This document shows positions 1-7,813 of a stretch of 53,101 nt of DNA, piece by piece. A program made the translations under genes and the position numbers. This DNA comes from a virus. Position 1 is the first letter of the stretch, and the number at the start of each line of letters is the position of its first letter. Under the pieces are notes generated by a model. It saw only the letters and a program-made list of their open reading frames with translations. It was not told the DNA's origin and made no database searches. Location: IMG/VR virus record IMGVR_UViG_3300033155_000965, positions 1 through 53,101 of that record. One strand, written 5' to 3'.

Positions 1-1064
1 GTCTTCCACGGAGCCCCTACAAGGAACTGCCGTTCTTTCCGTCCGGTCACTGCGCTCATTGCCTCACAATGGGTTTTGATAGGCGCGTGTACCGCCGCCA
101 GCGGGTCAGGTGTCGAGATGAACTGCACATTCTCCGCTTCCATCTGCAACAAGGCCGCTGTCCACTGGGTCGTATCATAGTCACCCTCAACCGCTCCAAC
201 AAGGAACTCTGCGACACTGTTGTCCACGATTTCTACATTGGTTGCGAGGTTTCCCGCCGCCGCTGATACTCTCGCAGACTGCGCGTTGATAACATCAAGC
301 ATCGCGTACATTGAAGATTCTGCTTCAACGGCTGCGGCGTTGATGTCCGCTGCGGTTACTCCGTCCAGTTCCAGTGGGCTATCATTCTCACTGCCCGCAA
401 TCGCAAAACAGGTATAGCCAGTCTGGGCGTTGATGTACGTCGCCAATTCGCCGATAGTGCCATAATCATTCAAGTCGATACTCAGTGGATTCGTGACATC
501 TGTATCGAGTGTTTGTGCTGCACTGGTATTCACGATGGTCATACTGGACGCGCCGCCCGTATTCTCAATCGAAAAACTCTTCTTCCAGATGTTGTCAAAC
601 TCCTCAACCGGATCGCTCTGAAACTCTATGGTGACTTTTTTACCGAACGTGTCGGTACTGGTCGCCACAGTCACTTTAATCTGATTCGTATAGAGACCGT
701 AATCCCTACTGGCCAGATTGATCTTTGTGACTGCCGACGCAACCAAGGCGAGCGCTGCCTGTGTTGCGGCGTTTACACGCATCGCGAAGATGCGCTGGGG
801 GCTTAGTCCTCCCCCCGGACTGAATGCAAGTCGAACAGCCTCCATCAAAGGTCCGCCACGAAGAGCGTCCACTGCTTCGGCGATGGTATTGAACTGTAGA
901 AGGGTAGCGGGCTGACCCCCCGTACATTGGCCCATAACCACGCCATTGTTAGCAGAGGCAAGCCCCGCAGCACCTTTCACCGAGTCGATACGTGAGTATG
1001 CTCCCGGTATGATGTGCGAACTGATCTGACCAGCACTTTGGAATGTGCGATAATTCAGACTCAT
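1..1064 (-). CDS. Contractile tail sheath protein (N-terminal part, runs off window)
   Basis: The gene starts at ATG 1064 and leaves the window at its left edge after about 354 codons, so the C-terminus is missing. The N-terminus (SLNYRTFQSAGQISSHIIPG, then GAYSRIDSVKG and VVMGQCTGGQP) followed by an alpha/beta segment rich in NAATQAALALVASAV is typical of phage tail sheath subunits. These polymerise around the tail tube and contract to drive DNA injection. The start overlaps the stop of the upstream 62-residue gene (ATGA). It is the last gene of the neck/tail series, which fits myovirus order. This call defines the phage as a contractile-tailed virus. The family call rests on overall pattern, not on alignment. 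Confidence 0.82.
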   Translation of the reverse strand, partial: MSLNYRTFQSAGQISSHIIPGAYSRIDSVKGAAGLASANNGVVMGQCTGGQPATLLQFNTIAEAVDALRGGPLMEAVRLAFSPGGGLSPQRIFAMRVNAATQAALALVASAVTKINLASRDYGLYTNQIKVTVATSTDTFGKKVTIEFQSDPVEEFDNIWKKSFSIENTGGASSMTIVNTSAAQTLDTDVTNPLSIDLNDYGTIGELATYINAQTGYTCFAIAGSENDSPLELDGVTAADINAAAVEAESSMYAMLDVINAQSARVSAAAGNLATNVEIVDNSVAEFLVGAVEGDYDTTQWTAALLQMEAENVQFISTPDPLAAVHAPIKTHCEAMSAVTGRKERQFLVGAPWK

Positions 1065-1249
1065 TTGTTACCCTCCAATACTGATTTTAAGGTTTTTGCC
1101 CACTCAGCTTTTGTTTTTAGTATACCACGATACTGCCCTTCAACATAGGCCCTCGTGTACGGATGTATATCCGGTACTTCGAGTTCTATGTACTTAAAGG
1201 CAGGGTATTTCGGTTCTTTTTTAGTTCTGGTAGAACTTGTCTTAGCCAT
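1061..1249 (-). CDS. Small basic hypothetical protein upstream of tail sheath
   Basis: This 62-residue protein has a Lys/Thr/Ser-rich start (MAKTSSTRTKKEPKYPAFKY) followed by a short mixed region with DIHPYTRAYVEGQYRG. It has no signal peptide, membrane segment or Cys motif. The stop overlaps the sheath ATG by four bases, so the two genes are probably translationally coupled. The basic N-terminus resembles that of the zinc-ribbon protein at 10919-11242 (MAKTKTTKKET), perhaps only by composition. I do not recognise the family. Its position suggests a small structural or assembly factor for the tail. Confidence 0.7.
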   Translation of the reverse strand: MAKTSSTRTKKEPKYPAFKYIELEVPDIHPYTRAYVEGQYRGILKTKAEWAKTLKSVLEGNK

Positions 1250-1257
1250 ATAACCCC

Positions 1258-2034
1258 CTATACAGCCCCCAACGTGAAATACGTCGGTAAGGTCTGTGTA
1301 TCTATTGATGCGATACTCGTCAATGAGGTATCAAATACCGTTGCCCGATGGTTCATAGCGAGCGTCACAGTAATATTTGATCCATATAGAAGAGTCCCAA
1401 AATCGAGGTTTATATCCCCCGAACGTCGTCCTTGTATTCCTGACAGGTCATACCCATCCACATTGTGTAGATCAATTCTCTTCTGAGTTACAAAGTGGGC
1501 AACCATATCAAACAGAAAACTCGTTACCTCTTTGCTCTCACTCCACACATTGAAATCGATGCTATGACTCGTATGATATTGCTTTGTTATCCCTACAATC
1601 GACCCGGTTGCTGCGACCCTTGCCAGAACCTTTGCCCAGCCTGCGTCAGAGCAGAACACTTCCTTCGCGTCCCGGTAACCGCCCATGTTTACAATATCTT
1701 CCTCACTCCAAATGGCCGCTGTGTATTCGTCGCCCATAACCTCAACATCTTCTTGCATTGTCGAGTCGACCACGGTCACTGCCGGAAATACGTTCGTACT
1801 CTGACTCTGCCCCAGTACCTCCTGAGACAGAAGGATCGCGAACGGGTGGACCGTACCCACTCTGATATTGTCAAAGTTGGGGAACAGTTGAGAATATCCA
1901 ACCGTCTGAAGAAAGTCCCTGACCTCTCGGGCCAGCTTGATCTCTGGATTCTCAGACTCCAACAAATAGATGAATCGATCATTTGCAGCTACGGGTCTGA
2001 CCTCTGCTCTGGATGTCTTGTAAATATTTCCCAT
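1258..2034 (-). CDS. Putative tail-completion/neck protein upstream of sheath
   Basis: This protein has about 258 residues. I use ATG 2034 because it overlaps the upstream stop (TGATG); a GTG lies one codon earlier. It is a soluble alpha/beta protein with no membrane segment. It carries a central stretch of paired acidic and hydrophobic residues (MQEDVEVMGDEYTAAIWSEE) and a C-terminus of beta strands. It sits between the HK97gp10-like gene and the sheath gene, where contractile phages usually encode tail terminator or neck-completion proteins. That role is inferred from position. The sequence alone gives me no family. Confidence 0.6.
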   Translation of the reverse strand: MGNIYKTSRAEVRPVAANDRFIYLLESENPEIKLAREVRDFLQTVGYSQLFPNFDNIRVGTVHPFAILLSQEVLGQSQSTNVFPAVTVVDSTMQEDVEVMGDEYTAAIWSEEDIVNMGGYRDAKEVFCSDAGWAKVLARVAATGSIVGITKQYHTSHSIDFNVWSESKEVTSFLFDMVAHFVTQKRIDLHNVDGYDLSGIQGRRSGDINLDFGTLLYGSNITVTLAMNHRATVFDTSLTSIASIDTQTLPTYFTLGAV

Positions 2035-2912
2035 CACTTCATATCCTGTTCGAGCGCACGCTGTAGAATCTCTTCAGCATACGGTCGCATGTAATCTACT
2101 ACCGCCTGACGCACGGGCCATGGCGGTTGCTCAGGTACGATCCACGACATCGGGTCACTCCCAGCCGATACGACCCTGAAGGTAAGGTAGCTTGATGACT
2201 TCGCTTTCTGAGTCGACGCCTGCATTGCTACCATACCCGCATATCGTCCAGCCTTCTGAGTGTATTCACCCATCGTCTTGCCGCCCTTGGTTATGGTCTT
2301 TTTCTGGATTCCCCGCTTAGACTTCCTATCAAACCGGGTCCCCCATGAATAATCCCGTCCTCCCTGACTATTGTTATCCACTGTGGACCGTCCCCCGGTA
2401 GGTGACGCCCCGGCTGCTTTCTTCTGATCCGCATCCTTAACCTGTGAACTGAAACTCTTATATACAGATATCGGCATAGGGTTATTCCTGAACTGATCGC
2501 TTCCCGGAGTCCCGTGCCTGAATGCCACTATGTTATATCGGCCTTTCTTACCTACCTTACTCTTCGGACCCTTCAACAGTCCTTCCTTCAGATCAATCAG
2601 ACCGTGCCCTCTTTCCAGAAGGTCTGTGACTGACATACCGTTCTTTGTCGTATACGATGTGAAAACTTCCCATGATGTCGGGCTGATCTGCCTCCGTTCA
2701 ATAGTCCTGTGATACTGCTTTGAGTTGACCACAAACGGCAATCCGGGAAGGTGCCCACCGGCAGCTACCCTCATCCACGCTTCCTGATACATCGTACTGA
2801 GCTTTTCGACTGCCAGCATCGTAGTGCTGAGTACCAGATTCCCTTTGCCCTTCGACATGAGTTGAACGAACTCGGGAACGATCTCTTGTGCTGTTACAGT
2901 CAGGGTCTTCAT
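2034..2912 (-). CDS. Putative head-completion / minor structural protein (HK97 gp10-like position)
   Basis: The protein has 292 residues. The N-terminus is helical (TAQEIVPEFVQLMSKGKGN) and resembles gp10-type head-tail joining proteins that start with a helix around an 'EIVPEF' stretch. The middle part (TDLLERGHGLIDLKEGLLKG, then KGRYNIVAFRHG) is basic and glycine-rich, as in virion morphogenesis proteins. A Gly/Ser/Asn-rich linker near residues 165-185 precedes a second basic patch (KSKRGIQKKTITKGGKTMG). Its start overlaps the stop of the upstream gene and its stop overlaps the next start, so it is part of a coupled neck-gene series. The role is inferred. Confidence 0.6.
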   Translation of the reverse strand: MKTLTVTAQEIVPEFVQLMSKGKGNLVLSTTMLAVEKLSTMYQEAWMRVAAGGHLPGLPFVVNSKQYHRTIERRQISPTSWEVFTSYTTKNGMSVTDLLERGHGLIDLKEGLLKGPKSKVGKKGRYNIVAFRHGTPGSDQFRNNPMPISVYKSFSSQVKDADQKKAAGASPTGGRSTVDNNSQGGRDYSWGTRFDRKSKRGIQKKTITKGGKTMGEYTQKAGRYAGMVAMQASTQKAKSSSYLTFRVVSAGSDPMSWIVPEQPPWPVRQAVVDYMRPYAEEILQRALEQDMK

Positions 2913-4030
2913 CAGTATATCACCTTATCATGGAGCCGGTCCTTCAGTTTAACACTGACACGGTTCACGAACGCTTTATTCTCTGAGTTCCGCAGCGTAT
3001 GAAGGTTGGTCAAGGCTGTGAACGTCGGATGGTAGGTAAACTGGGCCGTATATGGAATTGCAGGCTTCGTAACGTTCCATTTTAGTTCATTTCGACCAAA
3101 AACCTCTACATCGTTGCCCGGACCGGTCGTATAATCGGTTCCGTCCTTCGTGATCACCCTCAAAACCCTACTCAGATCATAATAGGCTGTCACCACGTCG
3201 TTTCCTGCCACTAACGAGGGTTGAATTACCACCGAACCGATCTGCTCCTGCGAGAGGGCTGTGAATAGGTCCTCTGGCGCTGGTTGAGCCCAGTAAGGAA
3301 CCACAAGTATTGCATCCGCATCTTCAAGGACATACGGCTGCTCGTACCTGATTCTCCCGGAGACGCCGGTAAGCATGAAGTCAAACGGCTTCACATACGT
3401 ATAATCCACTTCTAAAACGTCACCAACTTCCCATGTACCCATAGCAGTGAGGGTGATATATTCCTTTGTAGCACTCGCAACCGTATAGGTCTCTGTCTTG
3501 GTCGTATTATATACTCGGGTTACCTCATCAACAGATCCCTCATATGATTTGCCCTTCTCTATGAACCGGGCGGCCACTACTCTCAACACGTTGGTAGCGT
3601 AGACATCAGAGTTCTCGTCGGTCACGGCTACCAGTGGTGAATAGGTATAGGTTGTAGTCAGAAGCCGGTGCAATGCTGGATAAGGTGGGTCGAGTTGAAT
3701 ATAGGACCCATCAGCCGGTTGCGATACAGCCAGCACAAGCGGCACATCCTTATGAAAGACTTGCGGCGTTCCTATTACAGGTATGTACTTTGGATATACT
3801 CGACCGGTGCTGCTATGCCTTGCCACCTCATCAAGAATCTGAAAGCTGTCCGGGTTCCTATAAATCGAACCACGTCCCGCACATACGGTACAATTCGGAT
3901 CGGGTCTCATCGTGTCAGGGTTCAGACAGGAACATTTGACAGCCTGCGTCCACCGGAGCCACTGTCCGTGTCGGGCGAGAGCTTCTTCATATCTGCGAAC
4001 GGTTTGAAATGTCCTGAAGGCGTCAGCCAT
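2912..4030 (-). CDS. Putative neck/structural protein with N-terminal Cys4 motif
   Basis: The 372-residue protein follows a good ribosome site (GGGGAGAGGATATG). Around residues 33-52 there is a compact CxC...CxxC motif (CSCLNPDTMRPDPNCTVCAG) of the kind that binds one metal ion. The upstream helix contains RRYEEALARHGQWLRWTQAV. The rest is mostly beta, with repeated stretches such as YTYSPLVAVTDENSD and YTVASATKEYITLT, like an Ig or beta-sandwich structural protein. It lies between connector-like and head-completion genes. I infer a neck or tail-tube-proximal structural role in which a metal-binding knot stabilises the N-terminus. Confidence 0.6.
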   Translation of the reverse strand: MADAFRTFQTVRRYEEALARHGQWLRWTQAVKCSCLNPDTMRPDPNCTVCAGRGSIYRNPDSFQILDEVARHSSTGRVYPKYIPVIGTPQVFHKDVPLVLAVSQPADGSYIQLDPPYPALHRLLTTTYTYSPLVAVTDENSDVYATNVLRVVAARFIEKGKSYEGSVDEVTRVYNTTKTETYTVASATKEYITLTAMGTWEVGDVLEVDYTYVKPFDFMLTGVSGRIRYEQPYVLEDADAILVVPYWAQPAPEDLFTALSQEQIGSVVIQPSLVAGNDVVTAYYDLSRVLRVITKDGTDYTTGPGNDVEVFGRNELKWNVTKPAIPYTAQFTYHPTFTALTNLHTLRNSENKAFVNRVSVKLKDRLHDKVIY

Positions 4031-4040
4031 ATCCTCTCCC

Positions 4041-5171
4041 CTACGTTATGATGCTGATCGGTATCGGTGCAAACTTGTACCGGTTCTTTTCCAACCATGA
4101 AGTAATTTCATCTGAATACTGTTTGATCCTCGCTCCAAAATAGGCGCTCGTTGCACTTTGAGTTGAGCTAAAGCTCTCACTGAGCCCATCCAGACTGACC
4201 GACTGGCTTGAGAATCCTGCCAGCAGCCCATCACCGATGACCGAGAGACACTTAATTGTAGCATATTTAGCTATCACACTTCTAAGCCCGTCCGGTACGA
4301 GGTCGGCATTCTTGTATCCGGTCTCATAATCGAACTCGAAAGCGTCAGGGTACTTGGCTCCATTATTTCTTGTCCATAAGGGACCATACACAGAGTACGG
4401 ACCATAACTGAAACCGCCCTGCGGGAACATATGAACCTGTCCGAGTTGCTTCTCTACCCTGAGCCAGTCATTCGCGATCATGTCCATAATCTCACCGCCG
4501 ACCGGAGAGTTCCACTTCGCTCGGGTGACCTTGATGATCGGAAAATGCCTGAACTGAATGAAGCCATACTTGGTCCACAGTTGTGGATCGAACTCATAAG
4601 GCTCATCCTCATTGGTATAATCCACACCTTCTCGCCAGAGCCTCGACTGTACCAGTGAATCCGCTGGTCGTGTGACCCATGACTTTCGTCGGATGTCCAT
4701 AGTCAAAAGGGATTCGAACTCGCTCACGGCTTCCCGTGCAATCTGCCGGAACTGCTCATCCTCCCATTCACTCTGCGCAATGTCAGAACCGATACTATCG
4801 ATTCCCCACATCATGGTATATCGTAAATCGTCAGGGGTGTAGATGTCTCCCCACTCTCCCGGAGGTGGTTTGTAATTTCCAAAGGTGTACCCGATCTTAT
4901 CGACCTCTGTCCCACCCTGAATCGCTGCGGACTGATCACTCTCCGCCCCCGCCGGTTCTTTAAAATAGGAGGTCTTATACCACTTCGTACTGTCGCCTGC
5001 CGCATCATCATAATAGTATTTTGTCTGTTCAGGAATAAGCGGAAGCCGTGTATTTACATCAGTAATCTCAACATACGCACCACCCTCAGTATCAGATCGA
5101 TATATCTTGATCCGGTCATAGTATTCCAAAACATGAGAGATGTTATTTACGTCTACTAATAGTCTTACCAT
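4041..5171 (-). CDS. Putative head-tail connector protein with N-terminal FN3/Ig-like domain
   Basis: The protein has 376 residues. Residues 1-60 look like one fibronectin-III or Ig-like repeat (YYDRIKIYRSDTEGGAYVEI, then LPLIPEQTKYYYDD). A linker leads to a helical connector-like body that starts near WEDEQFRQIAREAVSEFESL. Its later part contains LVPDGLRSVIAKYATIKCLS followed by a Ser-rich loop (SLDGLSESFSSTQSATSAYF). This arrangement is often seen in phage head-tail connector proteins. The start overlaps the preceding stop (TGATG). Placement upstream of the neck proteins agrees with a connector role, which stays an inference. Confidence 0.6.
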   Translation of the reverse strand: MVRLLVDVNNISHVLEYYDRIKIYRSDTEGGAYVEITDVNTRLPLIPEQTKYYYDDAAGDSTKWYKTSYFKEPAGAESDQSAAIQGGTEVDKIGYTFGNYKPPPGEWGDIYTPDDLRYTMMWGIDSIGSDIAQSEWEDEQFRQIAREAVSEFESLLTMDIRRKSWVTRPADSLVQSRLWREGVDYTNEDEPYEFDPQLWTKYGFIQFRHFPIIKVTRAKWNSPVGGEIMDMIANDWLRVEKQLGQVHMFPQGGFSYGPYSVYGPLWTRNNGAKYPDAFEFDYETGYKNADLVPDGLRSVIAKYATIKCLSVIGDGLLAGFSSQSVSLDGLSESFSSTQSATSAYFGARIKQYSDEITSWLEKNRYKFAPIPISIIT

Positions 5172-5356
5172 CAGTTTCCTCCTGTCAGGGCGCTCGTTAT
5201 TTCAGGGGCAACAATCTTCGCCCCTGCTGCATCGGGTTCACCCGTAACCTCTGCCTCCGCTATCTCCGGCTCTTTGGGAATACTCGCCCCTGCCACACTG
5301 GGAGACCCCGGAAGTGACGCAATCGTCAACGGTGTGAATGCCGGATCAGTAGCCAT
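5171..5356 (-). CDS. Small Ala/Pro/Glu-rich hypothetical protein
   Basis: The 61-residue protein is of low complexity. It is rich in Ala, Pro, Glu and Ile, with spaced motifs such as IASLPGSPSVAGASIPKEPE and EVTGEPDAAGAKIVAPEI. It shares the 'LPG(S/G)P' and 'GAxI' flavour with the neighbouring 70-residue protein, so the two may be diverged copies of a short structural peptide. It overlaps the connector start at its 3' end and the 70-residue gene at its 5' end. A disordered linker, or a small protein attached to the fibre or neck, is plausible. I recognise no family. Confidence 0.55.
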   Translation of the reverse strand: MATDPAFTPLTIASLPGSPSVAGASIPKEPEIAEAEVTGEPDAAGAKIVAPEITSALTGGN

Positions 5357-5558
5357 AAACCAAACCCCTTATTATCAATTGTAACACACGATATACAGAT
5401 GTCGGAGTGTGGGCCTTAACAAGCTCGGGACCTCCCGGAAGTGCCGCCCTTTCCAAGCTCGGAGTGAATGTGGGTAGAATACCCGCTCCCACACCCTCAC
5501 CAAACCCATCCGTAATAATAAGATTGCTGTCTCCATACCCTTCAAGAATCAAACTCAC
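5346..5558 (-). CDS. Small hypothetical protein after the beta-helix protein
   Basis: The 70-residue protein begins at a GTG whose bases overlap the stop of the 749-residue gene (GTGTGAG), indicating translational coupling. It is Gly/Pro-rich in the middle (FGEGVGAGILPTFTPSLERA) and has a hydrophobic C-terminus (VYRVLQLIIRGLVYGY). Similar mini-proteins with GGPELVKAHTPTSV-like text sit next to fibre genes in phages, but I cannot name the family. It may be a small structural accessory of the large protein encoded immediately upstream. Confidence 0.55.
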   Translation of the reverse strand: MSLILEGYGDSNLIITDGFGEGVGAGILPTFTPSLERAALPGGPELVKAHTPTSVYRVLQLIIRGLVYGY

Positions 5559-7804
5559 ACCCGAACCCTCTCAAAAACATTCTGATAGGCAGGGTTACCA
5601 TCTACATCCAATAAATTAAAACGCATGACCTCAGTCACATTATCAGCCTTATAGAAAATCTCTTGATTGGCGTCCTCATCTATGAGCCTTCGTCCACCAG
5701 CCTGATCCCACAATAGGACCATAAACTCACCCATGCTTCCAGATATCGGAGTACCCGGAACAAGGTCCCACACCGCCGCAGATATGGTATTCAGAGACTT
5801 AATGGTATCTATCACTGTCATCCCGGCTGAGTTGTCAGTCACGATTCCTGTACCTTTGATTATTGCCAAACCACCTGTACAGGAAGCATCCAGTATGATA
5901 GTTACCTCACGGGCGCTTATATCAACAACACATCCCGCCACCGCATTCACTATCTGAACAGTTCCCGCATCGGCTATTAAAGAAACTGTCGAAGCTACAC
6001 CGTTGAAGTCGATGATCGTCGGCACGCTTCCAAATGATACATTCCGTCCACTGACAAGACTCCCTGCTCCGAGCGTTATGGTATTGTACAGTCCACAACC
6101 CTCCATCAGGAGACTTGCCGTCACGGTGATCCCGTCAACGAGACAATCAATAAACTGACAGTTGACCAGTGCGGCAGCCCCGGCGATATACAGTCTTTCA
6201 AATCCACAATTGGTATACGTATCAGCAACCCCGAGCGTGAATACATCCGAGACTACTGCCCCGGCTCCGAAGAAACTGTACCCGCTAAACGATTGTCCCG
6301 GCGTAACCGCTCCTTTGACTGAATACCTATACAGGTTGTAGTTGGCAGCTATCAAGATCGCATCAGCAAAGTCATCTACCGGAGCGCTTATCGTACCGAA
6401 CGGAAATACCGTTCCTGAATCGCCACTACCAGAATCATAATAAACCTGATCCCACGTCGGAATCGTAATGCTCTCAGGATTGATCAACTCGTTATCGACC
6501 GTCGCACCGTTAGAATTATCAGTGAGTTTCGCAGTACCTCGACAAACAATCGTTCCACCGGTCACCGTCGATTCCAAGATGATCTGCCCTGTAGCCATAT
6601 CAATACTGACCGCATCGGCTCCTGTCTTGTTGATGAGTCTAATCCCACCATTGTACCCACGAAGTGCCAGCGGTTGACCTGCTCCACCGCAATCTATTGT
6701 CGGAGTCGCTTGTCCCGGCACACCACTGAAACAGTTCAGGATATGAGCAACTGCTGACCCACCTAACGTGATTATTCCAAGAAGAATAGAGTCGTGAATC
6801 TCTCCGTTGACATAGTTCAGCGTACCTACATGACAATGCTCTATCGTCGTCCCACCATCCAGCACCCCTGAAACGGTACAGTCTCGTATCTCACAGTTGA
6901 GAGTTAGTGCATCTGTACCTATAACCAAAGCAGTCTGGGTAGCATTCCTGCCGATCAGCGTGAAGTTCGCTACGTTGTCTCCCGATCCTAATGTGATATT
7001 GGACAACATCTGTAGCGTATCAAATCCTTTCACGTTAGCAATCAGAACCGCATCAGGTATGTTGTCCACCGGAAACTCTCTCGTACCTATTGGATAACCA
7101 ATACCAGAGATTCCAGAACCGGTATCCACCCACACCGCATTCTGATAACTACTGTACTGGATTGCTTCAAGTTCCTGCGTGGTACCCGATGATGATGATT
7201 CCTTCGAGACTGTGGTAAACGCGGTTGATATGAGCGCCGGTATCGGGTCGCCTACGTCATCAACCGCTACCAGATTCCCAGATTTAATATCGCACTCTAC
7301 CACATGATAAAAGCTATACCCGTCTCCCGATTCCCACGTATCATCTGACCCACCCGTTAGTGGGTAGGTTTTCACGTGGGTCGCGTCTATCCGCTCAATG
7401 ACTGTCGCCAGTGAACCATCGGTGTTGTTGAAAGCGACATCCCCCGGCTCGATCAGATCTGAAACGAAGTCAGCCAAACCATCGGTAAGGATAACGCCGG
7501 GGAGTCCATTTGTTGTTTCTCCTGCTGTGGTGGTCCCTGTAGAGGAAACGGTAACCCGTTGCTCAAACGCCAGTTGAGCATTCTGCAACGTAGCGGTGAT
7601 ACTTACTAACGAAGCCCCACCAAGCGCTTCCTTTCCACCAGCATCGAGTAATGGTTTATCGTCAAGGCTTTCCTGTGCTGGCTCAAGTATACCGCGAATG
7701 GTATCCACCAAATCTTGAACTGAGATGGTAATGGACGGAGCCTCGACTACTATTACCCGAGGACTCCTCCACCATTCTACATGAACATCTGACCGTTCAG
7801 CCAC
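5555..7804 (-). CDS. Beta-helix fibre-like structural protein with two tandem modules
   Basis: The 749-residue protein starts at GTG 7804 with a GGGAGAAAG ribosome site. Residues 1-90 are a mixed adaptor (APSITISVQDLVDTIRGILE). Two copies of a module of about 220 residues follow, near 230-450 and 455-690. Each opens with DxGSGxSG...PxGTxxxPVDxxxDAxLIA, continues with short repeating strands typical of a right-handed beta-helix (IRDCTVSG; FIDCLVDG), and closes with TGGxIxxGTxxxTDNSxGxTV. The C-terminus (GEFMVLLWDQAGGRRLID) resembles tails of phage baseplate or capsid fibres. It lies in a block of large beta-rich proteins between capsid and neck genes. Receptor-binding fibre and capsid whisker are both possible. 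Confidence 0.72.
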   Translation of the reverse strand: MAERSDVHVEWWRSPRVIVVEAPSITISVQDLVDTIRGILEPAQESLDDKPLLDAGGKEALGGASLVSITATLQNAQLAFEQRVTVSSTGTTTAGETTNGLPGVILTDGLADFVSDLIEPGDVAFNNTDGSLATVIERIDATHVKTYPLTGGSDDTWESGDGYSFYHVVECDIKSGNLVAVDDVGDPIPALISTAFTTVSKESSSSGTTQELEAIQYSSYQNAVWVDTGSGISGIGYPIGTREFPVDNIPDAVLIANVKGFDTLQMLSNITLGSGDNVANFTLIGRNATQTALVIGTDALTLNCEIRDCTVSGVLDGGTTIEHCHVGTLNYVNGEIHDSILLGIITLGGSAVAHILNCFSGVPGQATPTIDCGGAGQPLALRGYNGGIRLINKTGADAVSIDMATGQIILESTVTGGTIVCRGTAKLTDNSNGATVDNELINPESITIPTWDQVYYDSGSGDSGTVFPFGTISAPVDDFADAILIAANYNLYRYSVKGAVTPGQSFSGYSFFGAGAVVSDVFTLGVADTYTNCGFERLYIAGAAALVNCQFIDCLVDGITVTASLLMEGCGLYNTITLGAGSLVSGRNVSFGSVPTIIDFNGVASTVSLIADAGTVQIVNAVAGCVVDISAREVTIILDASCTGGLAIIKGTGIVTDNSAGMTVIDTIKSLNTISAAVWDLVPGTPISGSMGEFMVLLWDQAGGRRLIDEDANQEIFYKADNVTEVMRFNLLDVDGNPAYQNVFERVRV

Positions 7805-7813
7805 ACTTTCTCC

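Noticed and set aside
1495-2094. 199-codon plus-strand frame
   Set aside because: It lies entirely opposite coupled minus-strand structural genes, with Cys/His/Arg-rich text typical of an antisense shadow.
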